Origin: Microbacterium luteum
Lineage (GTDB): Bacteria; Actinomycetota; Actinomycetes; Actinomycetales; Microbacteriaceae
DNA: 64,000 bases
Direction: 5' to 3'
Assembly: GCF_015277875.1 (NCBI RefSeq)
Contig: NZ_CP063814.1
Span: 3,410,001 to 3,474,000, forward strand
How positions within the stretch are numbered: position 1 is the stretch's first letter; the number at the start of each line of letters is the position of its first letter. Both the position numbers and the translations under genes were made by a program. Shown in pieces: positions 42,359-50,961 of the stretch. The notes beneath the pieces are model-generated. The model ran no database searches. It had not been told where the DNA came from and was given only the letters and a program-made list of their open reading frames with translations.

Positions 42359-42870
42359 GCTTCCGTGATGCGCACAGGCGAGCGACTGGTCAGAGTCGGT
42401 CGTGGTTCGCCGGACTGTTCTGCACGAGCCACCTCCCCGTGAACGGGTAGACGAGGTCGACCGGATCCACCGTAGAAGCTCCGCACGCCGAGGTTCCAAA
42501 GAAGGTTGTGCAGGTTCGTGTTATCGCTGTACCCGAGGAACGGCTTCGGGTTCGCCGCGATCACGGCGGCATCGAAGTGCGGAATGACAGTGATCTGGTC
42601 ATCACCACCGATGGCGGCCAGCACCGCGCGAATGCTCCGATCCGCGAACACCGCGTTCACGTCTGCCGCACGGGCTTCCGCGCTCGCGCCGAGTTGCCGC
42701 GTCGTGGGGTACTCGACCGGGATGAACCCGGTCGCCTCCTTCAGACGCCGCATCGCTTGCTCGTGGAGAACGGGCGAAATCGCTGGGGCGGCGAATGCCG
42801 GCGAGATCACGGCGACACGATCACCCGGACGGACTTTGGGAACGGCTTCAACGAAGCTGCGACCATCCAC
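42355..42870 (-). pseudogene. Truncated S66 (LD-carboxypeptidase/MccF-like) peptidase
   Basis: From GTG 42870 the N-terminal S66 domain is good: RPGDRVAVISPAF, AIGGDDQITVIPHFD, and the nucleophile Ser in FLGYSDNTNLHNLLWNLG. After SFYGGS (about residue 145 of the usual 330 or more) homology stops. In the next frame the DNA reads VDLVYPFTGRWLVQNSPAN, which looks like part of a different protein, so a deletion joined two genes. The catalytic Glu-His half is missing. Confidence 0.7.
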
Positions 42871-43097
42871 CGATTAGACCAGACTCCCGCACCGCGGCCC
42901 CGTTCGTCGGAGAATACGCCCACTTCGAGCGTATCTACACGCGGCCCCTTGGCTGGCGCGCCAGCGGCGGCGGGCGGCGGGCAGCGGCGGCGGCGGCGAT
43001 TACGTCCCCACGACACTGCAATTCGCAACTCGCTCGAAAGACCTCGTGGAATTGGCATCTCGTATCGAGAACCTTCAACTGCCGGTCGTGTCGGCCC

Positions 43098-44492
43098 TCA
43101 GGCCTCTCCCGGCCTTGAACTGACCACGATTACCTTGGGTTCGACTGGTGCTCCGTGGGAACCCTTCACATACGACGCGATCCAGATCAGTCGGGTGCGC
43201 ACGTGGCCGTCGTCGTCGAGCCCGAGTGAGGGGTAGGGCTGTCGCCGCCAGTGGCCGCGAACCGACCAGGCCGCACGATCGGGCGGCTCGCCGTCGCTCC
43301 CCTCTCGATAGACGGATACGTGATCGCTGCCCGCTTGCACGCGCACGATCGTCAGCTCGCCCTGCGGCTCGCCGCTGGGCACGACGACGCCTGTGACGCG
43401 TTCCGACTCAGTTATGCCGCCCTGGGCCATTAACGCCCACACCGCGGCAAGCAGTTTCTGTTCCGGTCGGGTGTCATCCCAGACCGGGACGAATGGCACG
43501 CGGCCGGACAGCTGCGGCCCGACCTGTTTGACATTGACCGCGCCGGATCCCGCAACGCCAGCAACGTATGTGCGTATGCGCCACATCGAGCCGCCCTGCC
43601 GGTACCAGACCGCGCGGACATGGCGGTCGCTGTCGCCCGCCCGCTGCATCACGATCGGGCGCGCGAAGAACCAGATCGCGTTGATATGCACGGGCAGCGG
43701 ATCGAGAACGTCCGCGTCGACGAGGCTGTCGACAGCCAGACGCAGAAGCTCTTCGTGAAGGAGGAACGCTTCTTCGGGACGATCCGACCCCTCGCCGACC
43801 GCCGCGACGACGGACGGCACTTTGTTGGCGGTGAAGAGCTGTGCGCGAGGGTTGATGCGGGGCGGTTCACCGGCGCTAGGGGGTGGCACCCGCACGAGCG
43901 AGTCCGCAGCCAATCGTTCACCAGGATGCCCGATCGTCTTCAGCGACCTTCCTAGCCAGACGTGTTGATGGGCGAGGTCGAAGGCGATGTAGAGATTGGG
44001 TGGCGTCCACCCGCGAGCGACATAGTCGCGGTCAACGTCCCGCAACGGCGCCAACAGCCTCCGTGCATCCGAAGCGTTGAGCACAGTGGGTGGCAGCGGC
44101 CCGCCCGACAGGGTGCAGAACCCGTACCGCGCGACGGCGTCACGGTTGTGGAATGCGACGATGACTTCGTTACCCTCGGGCAGCCGAGCGGCAACGGTCA
44201 AGCCCGCCGCGATGGTGGGGATGACGCGACGGATTGCGTCGTCATGCTGCTCCCGAATGCCTTGAGCAAACCTCGACCGGCGGCGCGCTGGCTCCACACC
44301 CCGCCGCCGCTCCGGCACAGCCCCGCCACCATTCAAATGCACTCGCACCTTGCGAGCGAGCGACTCACTCAGCTGCGCCTCAGGGCGCACTTCCGCCTCA
44401 CCCAGGCTCCGCAGCGCGTCGAGCACGGTGCGCACGTCAACGCCGAGCTCATTTGCAACCTCGAACACTCGGCGTCGGTACACGAAGTCCAT
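43098..44492 (-). CDS. Hypothetical protein with IF-2 N-terminal-like domain
   Basis: 464 residues from ATG 44492; the frame extends to 44867 but the added part is Arg-rich shadow sequence. The N-terminus YRRRVFEVANELGVDVRTVLDALRSLGE is an IF2_N-type nucleic-acid-binding helix bundle. The rest (AFDLAHQHVWLGRSLKTIG, HINAIWFFARPIVMQRAG, AVWALMAQGGITE) is not a family I know. It ends in the same direction as the PIN gene and may be coupled with it functionally. The 42871-43097 gap is empty. Confidence 0.75.
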   Translation of the reverse strand: MDFVYRRRVFEVANELGVDVRTVLDALRSLGEAEVRPEAQLSESLARKVRVHLNGGGAVPERRRGVEPARRRSRFAQGIREQHDDAIRRVIPTIAAGLTVAARLPEGNEVIVAFHNRDAVARYGFCTLSGGPLPPTVLNASDARRLLAPLRDVDRDYVARGWTPPNLYIAFDLAHQHVWLGRSLKTIGHPGERLAADSLVRVPPPSAGEPPRINPRAQLFTANKVPSVVAAVGEGSDRPEEAFLLHEELLRLAVDSLVDADVLDPLPVHINAIWFFARPIVMQRAGDSDRHVRAVWYRQGGSMWRIRTYVAGVAGSGAVNVKQVGPQLSGRVPFVPVWDDTRPEQKLLAAVWALMAQGGITESERVTGVVVPSGEPQGELTIVRVQAGSDHVSVYREGSDGEPPDRAAWSVRGHWRRQPYPSLGLDDDGHVRTRLIWIASYVKGSHGAPVEPKVIVVSSRPGEA

Positions 44493-44635
44493 GATGACTT
44501 GCCGAGCGTCACCGCCGAACCGCGAAGGCCGCCGACATAAAGCGAGGACAGCCGAGTGCCGATCAGATGCACGCCCCACCTGAACAGCGGCGGCCGCGCC
44601 GGCGGCCCTCGAGGTAGCTCCTACCCGCCCACTGT

Positions 44636-44683
44636 CTATGCCGGTGCGTCTCCTTCGATCTATGCCGGTGCGTCTCCTTCGAT
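44636..44683. repeat. 24-bp perfect tandem duplication at the PIN gene stop
   Basis: Two identical 24-bp units (44636-44659 and 44660-44683) duplicate the last seven codons plus stop (IEGDAPA, TAG) of the PIN-domain gene. The second unit lies beyond the stop and is not translated. Likely a replication-slippage event. Confidence 0.9.
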
Positions 44684-45679
44684 GGTGTCGAGACGCAGGG
44701 AGGCGACCTCGTCGATGCGGTTCCCTGACGAGTAAGCATTGCCGCTGAGATCCAGGACCCATACGGCGGTGTCCCGATGGGTGGCGTAGTCGCCGGCGTC
44801 CTCGTCGAGGATCTCGACGCTCTCGAGCTTCACGAGGCACGTTGCCTGGGCGGTGTAGTTGATCCATAGATCGCGCGACTTTCGCTCGATCTGCACCCCT
44901 TCCACGTTCACATCCAGTAACAAGACTTCAAGCACATCAGCAACGTCGAACTCGGTCTTCGCTGCCAGCGAGTGAGTGAAGTCCTTGGGTGTTCCGCCTG
45001 CCAGCACCGCATCCTGTACCGCGTCGTGAAGCTGTCGCTCCTGCTCGTAGTCCAATGAGCCCTCGTCATCGAGGAACTGCCCGGGAACCTTGAAATCGGA
45101 GATGCTTTCAAGGATCTTCACCTCCCACTCCACATCGAGTTTCTCGATCTCGGCCAAGAGTTCGCGCCGTCGCGCTGGTCCGAACGCACGCTTGTCAGCC
45201 GACAGAAGAAACGCGTGCGGATCTTCGGGTTCGCACGTGAGAAGCAGATCGACAAAGACGTACCAGTGCAGCGCGTCACGGTATCCGTTGCCCTCCCTGT
45301 CGAACGGTGCCGACCGTGAGATCGCCCGCAACGCGACCTCACGATGCTCTACCTCCGGGTAGCCGACGATCTCTGCACCCATCTGTTCGAGGCGCGCCCG
45401 CAGAAGACTCTCGTACTCGGCGGCGAAGGACTCTGAAGCGTTGATGGCTTCCTGGACGAGTTCCCGTGACCTCGGCGGCCATGTCTTGAGAGCCTTCTTC
45501 GCCTCGCGTTCACGCAATGCTGCACTGTCGCGGTACCGTGCCACGGCTTCATCGACCGCAAGCTCGGGCACATAAAGATCGAGCGCTTCGGAAGCGACCG
45601 CATCCGCGACGGCGTCCCACTGCCGCCCGCGCAGAAGCGGATTGCCGACGATCACGTTGGCGTCAAGCAGCAAGAACAC
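44660..45679 (-). CDS. PIN-domain (DUF4935-like) nuclease-type protein
   Basis: 339 residues from GTG 45679. The PIN start MFLLLDANVIVGNPLL gives the first metal-binding Asp; further acids are in VDEAVARYRD, GYRDALHWYVFVDLLL and FLLSADKRAF. The C-terminal half (VADVLEVLLLDVNVEGVQI) looks like a separate beta domain. Large PIN proteins of this type occur in defence and toxin contexts. No antitoxin partner is evident next to it. Confidence 0.8.
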   Translation of the reverse strand: MFLLLDANVIVGNPLLRGRQWDAVADAVASEALDLYVPELAVDEAVARYRDSAALREREAKKALKTWPPRSRELVQEAINASESFAAEYESLLRARLEQMGAEIVGYPEVEHREVALRAISRSAPFDREGNGYRDALHWYVFVDLLLTCEPEDPHAFLLSADKRAFGPARRRELLAEIEKLDVEWEVKILESISDFKVPGQFLDDEGSLDYEQERQLHDAVQDAVLAGGTPKDFTHSLAAKTEFDVADVLEVLLLDVNVEGVQIERKSRDLWINYTAQATCLVKLESVEILDEDAGDYATHRDTAVWVLDLSGNAYSSGNRIDEVASLRLDTIEGDAPA

Positions 45680-45750
45680 AGCTCGACGGTACCCGGTGGA
45701 GTGTCAAGGTGAACGTGGGGCCGCTCCGATGAAGCAGAGCTCGTGATTCG

Positions 45751-46179
45751 TTACAGGTTCAGCCCGTGAGCACGCGCCAGCAGATCGGCGACATCGTTCA
45801 GCCCCTGATGGCGGAGGTAGGGGATGAAGTGGGTCATGGGTGGCTGATTCGAGCGGTACGGGTTCGGGTCTGCACCGTCATACAGCCCACCCCCAGGCAG
45901 CGAGGAGAGACCTCCGCCAGGAAGCGTAGACAAGCCGCCCCCGGGAAGCGTCGACAGACCACCGCCAGGAAGCGTCGACATACCGCCACCAGGGAGCGTG
46001 GATAAACCGCCACCAGGAAGGGTCGACAGGCCACCACCTGGGAGTGTCGACAGACCACCGCCGGGAAGCGTAGAGGCCCCGTCACCCGGCAGGGTGGACA
46101 AGCCGCCACCAGGAAGCGTCGACAGGCCACCGCCAGGAAGCGTCGACCGGTTGCGTGGCCAGGTGTTTCGTTCAGTCAT
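45751..46179 (-). CDS. Octapeptide-repeat protein (STLPGGGL repeats)
   Basis: 142 residues from ATG 46179 (MTERNTWPRNR). Eleven consecutive repeats of STLPGGGL fill residues 12-99, with single changes (GDGA, GGGM, SSL). A unique C-terminus follows (DPNPYRSNQPPMTHFIPYLRHQGLNDVADLLARAHGLNL, of which the last 20 form a helix). There is no signal peptide. The opposite strand is also open as Pro-rich ORFs, but this frame has a normal end and start. Function unknown. Confidence 0.6.
   Translation of the reverse strand: MTERNTWPRNRSTLPGGGLSTLPGGGLSTLPGDGASTLPGGGLSTLPGGGLSTLPGGGLSTLPGGGMSTLPGGGLSTLPGGGLSTLPGGGLSSLPGGGLYDGADPNPYRSNQPPMTHFIPYLRHQGLNDVADLLARAHGLNL
45883..46146. repeat. 24-bp coding minisatellite, 11 units
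   Basis: Eleven tandem 24-bp units encode the octapeptide repeats. The units vary at third codon positions (for example GGAAGCGTCGAC against GGGAGTGTCGAC), so they are not recent perfect copies and selection on the peptide is plausible. There are no spacers, so this is not a CRISPR array. Confidence 0.9.
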
Positions 46180-46317
46180 CCGATCAGCGTGCCCCATCTC
46201 CCGCACCAACTCCAGCGGCCCGCGCGACGCACAGCTCGGCGTCCTGTCAGGGCGACGATAGAGTCGGCGGTGAGCAGCGCGTTCCATGGACACCGCTGTC
46301 GCGACGGAGGTCGGTCG

Positions 46318-48885
46318 ATGACGGACGCGGTGCAAGCGGACACACGGGTGGACCCCCGTCAGCTTCTTGGCGCGTGGGCGAACAGTTCCGACGAATGGGT
46401 GCGGTACATCGTGCGCGTCGTACTCACCGGAGCTGGCCCTCTCAACTCCGACGAAGAGGACCACGCGTACACGCTGTTCCGGCAAGAGAAGGCGCTGGAC
46501 GCCCGGGAACTGTCGACCGAGGATCAGCTCGCGATGATCGACGGGGAGGACGAGGCGCTCGAACCTTTGACCGTGACCTCACTGTCAGAGGTTGCGGGGG
46601 TGAACGCTCTGATCGGTGGTGGGGTCATCGAACCGCATCAGGGCCTCACCATTCTGTTCGGTGAGAACGGCACCGGCAAGACCGGGTACTCGAGAATCTT
46701 CAAAGCGCTTGCTGCCAGCCGCACCGCGGACGTCATCCTCGGGGATATCGAGGCGACGGCGCCGCAATCCCCGTCCGCGACGATCGGCTACCAACTCGGA
46801 GCGGAAGCGAAGACGTACGCCTGGACAGGGCAACGGGGGGTTGCCCCGTTCACGCGCATCTCGATCTTCGACAGCCCATCGGTGAGCTTCCATGTCGACG
46901 AAGACCTCGAGTATGTGTACGTCCCCGCCGCGCTTGCCTTGTTCAACCACGTCATCGCCGGAATCAAGGCCGTCCAGGCCCGCATTGATGCGGCAATCAG
47001 CGACCTGCGATCCGGCCCCACAGGACTGCTGGGCCGATTCCCGCGAGCGGCGTCGGTGTACCCGCTGATCGAGACGCTCGGCGCCGCGACAGACCTGGAC
47101 CAGCTCAGGGCGATGGCCGACCACCACACCGACGCTGATACCCGCATCGGGACACTGCGCCGCACCGTGGCCGCGCTGGAGGCCGACACGATCAGCGCCG
47201 AGATCACCCTGCAACAACGCGCCGAGCGTGTCCTAGCCGAGGCGAGCACGGCCGCACAGATTCTCGGTCGGTTCAGCCCCGCCACGTACAGCAGCGAGCT
47301 CACCGCCCTGGCGTACCTGCAGGAGGAGTATCGAGCCTTCCGCGCGGCGCTGTTCGAAGCGGCGGACCTGCCCGCCGCCCCCGACGACACCTGGACCCGG
47401 TTCATCCAGGCCGGTGAGGAGTACGAAGCACACCTGAGCGCACACGACGCGCACGACGCAGACCGGTGCCTCTACTGCCGCCAACCGCTCAGTGACCCGG
47501 CACGGGCGCTGATCGGAAAGTATTCCGAGTTCCTCGAGGAAAAGATCGCCGGCGACATCGAAGCCGCCAAGGGGCGGCTCAGCGCCCTGACCTCACCCGT
47601 GTTCGGCATCCGGACCAGCGATGTCGACGCCTACGCGCGCGACCACGCCACGAGCAACCCGCAGCCCGTGTTCTTGCCACTGCTGGAACGCACGCTCAGC
47701 ACTGCCACCGCGCTCCTTGACCACCTCCGCGACAACACCCCCGTCACAGCCGACCTCCTGGCTCACGTGGCCGCCGACGCAGATGGCCTCACCGAAGCAC
47801 TCGAGACCACCAGCGGCGCCCTGGTGGAACTGCGAGGACAAGCCGCGCGGCGCGCGGAAACACTCGCTGAGAAGAAGAAGGAACTGGTCGAACTCGAAGC
47901 TGCCGCCGAACTCGCCCGGTCCTGGGCGATCATCGAACAACAGGTGCGCGACGCGAAACAAGCCGACCGCCTCGCACTGCTCGCCAAGCCCATGCCTGCG
48001 CTACTACGCGCGGTCACTGGCCTTGCCAAAACCGCGAGCGACCAGATGATCAACGAAAGCTTCGACGCGCTGTTCGCCGAAGAACGCACCGCGCTCCGTG
48101 CACCCGAACTTCAAGTCGAGTTCGTGGGCCGTCAGGGACGAGCGCACCGCCGCAAGGTCCTCACCGGCAAGCACAAGCCGTCGAAGGTCCTCTCCGAGGG
48201 CGAGCAGAAGGTTCTCGCGATGGCGGACTTTCTCGCCGAAGCACGCCTCGCCGGCATCACCGCACCGGTGATCTTCGACGACCCGGTCTCCAGTCTCGAT
48301 CATCGCCGCATCAACGAGGTCGCGCAGCGTGTCGCGGCACTCGCCGACACGACCCAGGTGATCGTGTTCACCCACGACATCTTCTTCGCCACCACACTGC
48401 TGAACCTGATGGCAGCGTCCAAACGATGCTCGTACTTCCACATCACCGACGAGGACGGCAAGGGGCAGGTCACCCGAGCTACCGGGCCCCGCTGGGACAG
48501 CATCAGCAATCTGAAGAAGAACATCAACGAGACCATCCAGGCCGCCAAGTCCCAGCAGGGTGATGCGCGCGCCGCGCTCGTACGCACCGGCTACGACTGG
48601 ATCCGGGCCTGGTGCGAGGTGTTCACCGAAACTGAGCTGCTGCAGGGGGTGACGCAGCGTTACCAGCCCAACGTGCGGATGACCGCGCTACCGAACATCA
48701 AGACGGCCGCCCTGCCTGCCGCTATCGAGACTGTGAACCGCGTGTTCGAAGAAGCCTGCCGCTACATCGACGGACACTCCCAGCCGCTCCCCACCCTGAA
48801 CGTCAGCCCCACTCTGGCCGGCCTCGAGGCGCACTGGGCAGAGTTGAGCGAGGCCAGAGCCGCGTACCTCAGCGCCGGCGCGTGA
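46318..48885 (+). CDS. Zinc-hook AAA/SMC-like ATPase (RloC/PrrC-like, AAA_13)
   Basis: 855 residues from ATG 46318 after ACGGAGG. Walker A GENGTGKT is at 115-122, a Rad50-like zinc hook CLYC (Cys384, Cys387) lies in the coiled-coil middle, the signature LSEGEQKVLAMADF is near 625, and Walker B VIFDDPVSSLDHRR near 652. This is the layout of RloC-type proteins. The C-terminal part has RAWCE (Arg763, Glu767) and His820, a possible anticodon-nuclease-like set, which I cannot confirm. It lies 221 bp upstream of the Wadjet operon. Confidence 0.85.
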   Translation: MTDAVQADTRVDPRQLLGAWANSSDEWVRYIVRVVLTGAGPLNSDEEDHAYTLFRQEKALDARELSTEDQLAMIDGEDEALEPLTVTSLSEVAGVNALIGGGVIEPHQGLTILFGENGTGKTGYSRIFKALAASRTADVILGDIEATAPQSPSATIGYQLGAEAKTYAWTGQRGVAPFTRISIFDSPSVSFHVDEDLEYVYVPAALALFNHVIAGIKAVQARIDAAISDLRSGPTGLLGRFPRAASVYPLIETLGAATDLDQLRAMADHHTDADTRIGTLRRTVAALEADTISAEITLQQRAERVLAEASTAAQILGRFSPATYSSELTALAYLQEEYRAFRAALFEAADLPAAPDDTWTRFIQAGEEYEAHLSAHDAHDADRCLYCRQPLSDPARALIGKYSEFLEEKIAGDIEAAKGRLSALTSPVFGIRTSDVDAYARDHATSNPQPVFLPLLERTLSTATALLDHLRDNTPVTADLLAHVAADADGLTEALETTSGALVELRGQAARRAETLAEKKKELVELEAAAELARSWAIIEQQVRDAKQADRLALLAKPMPALLRAVTGLAKTASDQMINESFDALFAEERTALRAPELQVEFVGRQGRAHRRKVLTGKHKPSKVLSEGEQKVLAMADFLAEARLAGITAPVIFDDPVSSLDHRRINEVAQRVAALADTTQVIVFTHDIFFATTLLNLMAASKRCSYFHITDEDGKGQVTRATGPRWDSISNLKKNINETIQAAKSQQGDARAALVRTGYDWIRAWCEVFTETELLQGVTQRYQPNVRMTALPNIKTAALPAAIETVNRVFEEACRYIDGHSQPLPTLNVSPTLAGLEAHWAELSEARAAYLSAGA

Positions 48886-49106
48886 TTGGCCGTCGTTCGG
48901 GTGGGAGGAGACCCCGGCCTCGACAAGAACGCTACGTACCCCGGGCTGCCGACCCCGACCACATACCGCCGAGGGCATCTGGCGGATGAGGGTGCCCAGG
49001 CGCACGCATCCTCGCCCTCCTCGAGCCCCCGTCCGCCCGCCAAAGCGGCACCGTGTCGTCGGTATAGGAGATACTGGCGACACCTGAGGCCGGCAGGGGG
49101 GACCCG

Positions 49107-50564
49107 TTGACAGCAACACCACAGCAGTTGGCTGAAGCCGTCGACACCAACCCGACTCTTCGTCTTCTCGGCGCATACAGTCGCGACTGGGTCCTGCCGC
49201 TGTTCGCCACCCACCTGGGGACCATCGATGGTTCCGTCTCCGCGGAGTGGTTCCATGAGCGGGTCGCTGAGACCATCGACGCCTTGCCGAGCATGACGGG
49301 AGATCGTACTCCCGCCGAGCACTGTAAAAAGTGGGTCGAGGACCGGTGGCTGGAAACGGAGATGGACGCTGGCCGCCTGCGATACCGGCTCTCCGCCTAC
49401 TCGCTGCGAGCCCTGCAGTTCGTCCGTGAGATCGTCGACGGTGAAACCACTGTCACCACGGCTCGGTTAGAGAGCATCGCGCATGCCGTCCACACGCTCG
49501 CGGATATGACCAACCCCGACCGGCGCGTGCAGGTTCGTCGGATCGATCGGGAGATCTCCCGGCTCAAGAAGCAGCGGGACGACATCAAGTCTGGTCGGAC
49601 CCGGCTGTCTACCGTGGAGGAGCAGCAACAGCAGCTGCGTGAGATCTTGGCGATGACCCGCACGCTGCCTGCGGACTTCCGGCAACTGCGCACCCTTGTC
49701 GAGGACCGTCACCAGCGAGTCGCCCGACGAGCGATGGCCGACGGTCCTACCAAAGCAGAGCTCGTCGAGGACTACCTCCACGAGCACGACCTCCTCGGCG
49801 ACACCCCCGAGGGCCGCTCCTACCAAGGGTTTTCGAGGCTGTTGACGTCCAAGCAGGCCCAATCCATCCCGGACGACATCGATCAGATCCTCTCCCAGGA
49901 GTTCGCCCGCGAGCACATGACTGTGACCGAGCGGGCGCAGCTCGAGACGATGTTCTCGACCCTGCTCGCCGCGCAACTTCGCGTACAGCAGAGCTACGTC
50001 AAATGGACCTCGTCACTGCGGCGCTTCCTCACCAGGAGCACACACGAGAAGCACCGGCGCCTCCTCGCCCTCGCTGACCGGGCGCTCAGCGCCGGCGCCG
50101 AATGGGTCGAACGGCACCCCGGCCCCGCGGTGATCGACAGCGACGTGCTCGGCATCGGAACGATCGACACCACCGACATCTCCCAGACCCAGTTTTGGAT
50201 CGACCGGGGACCTCAAGAGGTTCAGGTCCGCGCGATCTCGCCGCACGCAGACCTCCCGACTGCGGATCGTGAGGCGTTGCGGCTGGCGGCTGGGACGAGC
50301 CCGAGAGTCGTCGCCCGGACCGTGAACCGGCTGATCCGTGAGCGCGGTGCGGTGACCGGCAGCGAAGTCTTCGACGCGACGCCGCCAGACTTCCGACGGC
50401 TGGGAGCACTCGTCTCCCTCCTTGATCTAGCCATCACCTACGGCCAGGTATCAGACCACATCAGAGATCGCGTCGCACTCCAGCCCGCGCAGGAACGTGC
50501 ACTCCACGTCGCGCTCCCCCATCTACGCTTCGACACACCCATCATGATCGGTGAGCACGAATGA
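49107..50564 (+). CDS. jetA: Wadjet protein JetA (DUF3375)
   Basis: 485 residues from TTG 49107 with a strong AGGGGGG site before it. It is rich in helix and coiled coil (REISRLKKQRDDIKSGRTRLSTVEEQQQQLREIL, about 150-185), with ARLLGAYSRDW-like N-terminal text (LRLLGAYSRDWVLPLFATHL) typical of DUF3375. It is the kleisin-like/MukF-type subunit of the Wadjet complex, which recognises and cleaves circular plasmid DNA. It overlaps jetB by ATGA. Confidence 0.9.
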   Translation: MTATPQQLAEAVDTNPTLRLLGAYSRDWVLPLFATHLGTIDGSVSAEWFHERVAETIDALPSMTGDRTPAEHCKKWVEDRWLETEMDAGRLRYRLSAYSLRALQFVREIVDGETTVTTARLESIAHAVHTLADMTNPDRRVQVRRIDREISRLKKQRDDIKSGRTRLSTVEEQQQQLREILAMTRTLPADFRQLRTLVEDRHQRVARRAMADGPTKAELVEDYLHEHDLLGDTPEGRSYQGFSRLLTSKQAQSIPDDIDQILSQEFAREHMTVTERAQLETMFSTLLAAQLRVQQSYVKWTSSLRRFLTRSTHEKHRRLLALADRALSAGAEWVERHPGPAVIDSDVLGIGTIDTTDISQTQFWIDRGPQEVQVRAISPHADLPTADREALRLAAGTSPRVVARTVNRLIRERGAVTGSEVFDATPPDFRRLGALVSLLDLAITYGQVSDHIRDRVALQPAQERALHVALPHLRFDTPIMIGEHE

Positions 50565-50961
50565 GCGACGGACACGGCACCACCGATACAGGAGAGCTAG
50601 CGCCTGACGCCCCCGAGGATTTCCCTGACGGTGCCCGCCGCGCGCTCGTCGTGCTTCTCACGAACCGGTTCATCACCCGGACGAGGAATCGCGCCGTGTG
50701 GGACATCCTGCGTGGGTATGAAGAAGAGATCCGCGGCCGCCTCGCAGATCTCTACCTGACACTGGAGATCGACCACGACCACGGCGTCGCATTCAAACGG
50801 CAGATCATGGAGGAGGACACTCCCCGCATCCTCCGCAAAGATCGCCCGCTCAGTCGCGACGCCTCGTTCCTGCTCATCTTTCTCTGCCAGGAGTGCGCCC
50901 ACGCCGACCCCCAGGACGAGCTCGTCGTGGTCACCCGGGCTCAGATCGACGAGTTCCTTAG

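Noticed and set aside
45883..46146. Possible CRISPR array
   Set aside because: The 24-bp units are directly adjacent with no spacers and form codon-phased octapeptides.
45998..46261. Pro-rich open frame (DRPPPGSV repeats) on the plus strand of the minisatellite
   Set aside because: The repeats keep every frame open. The minus-strand frame has a normal start, a unique C-terminus and peptide-level conservation, so it was preferred.
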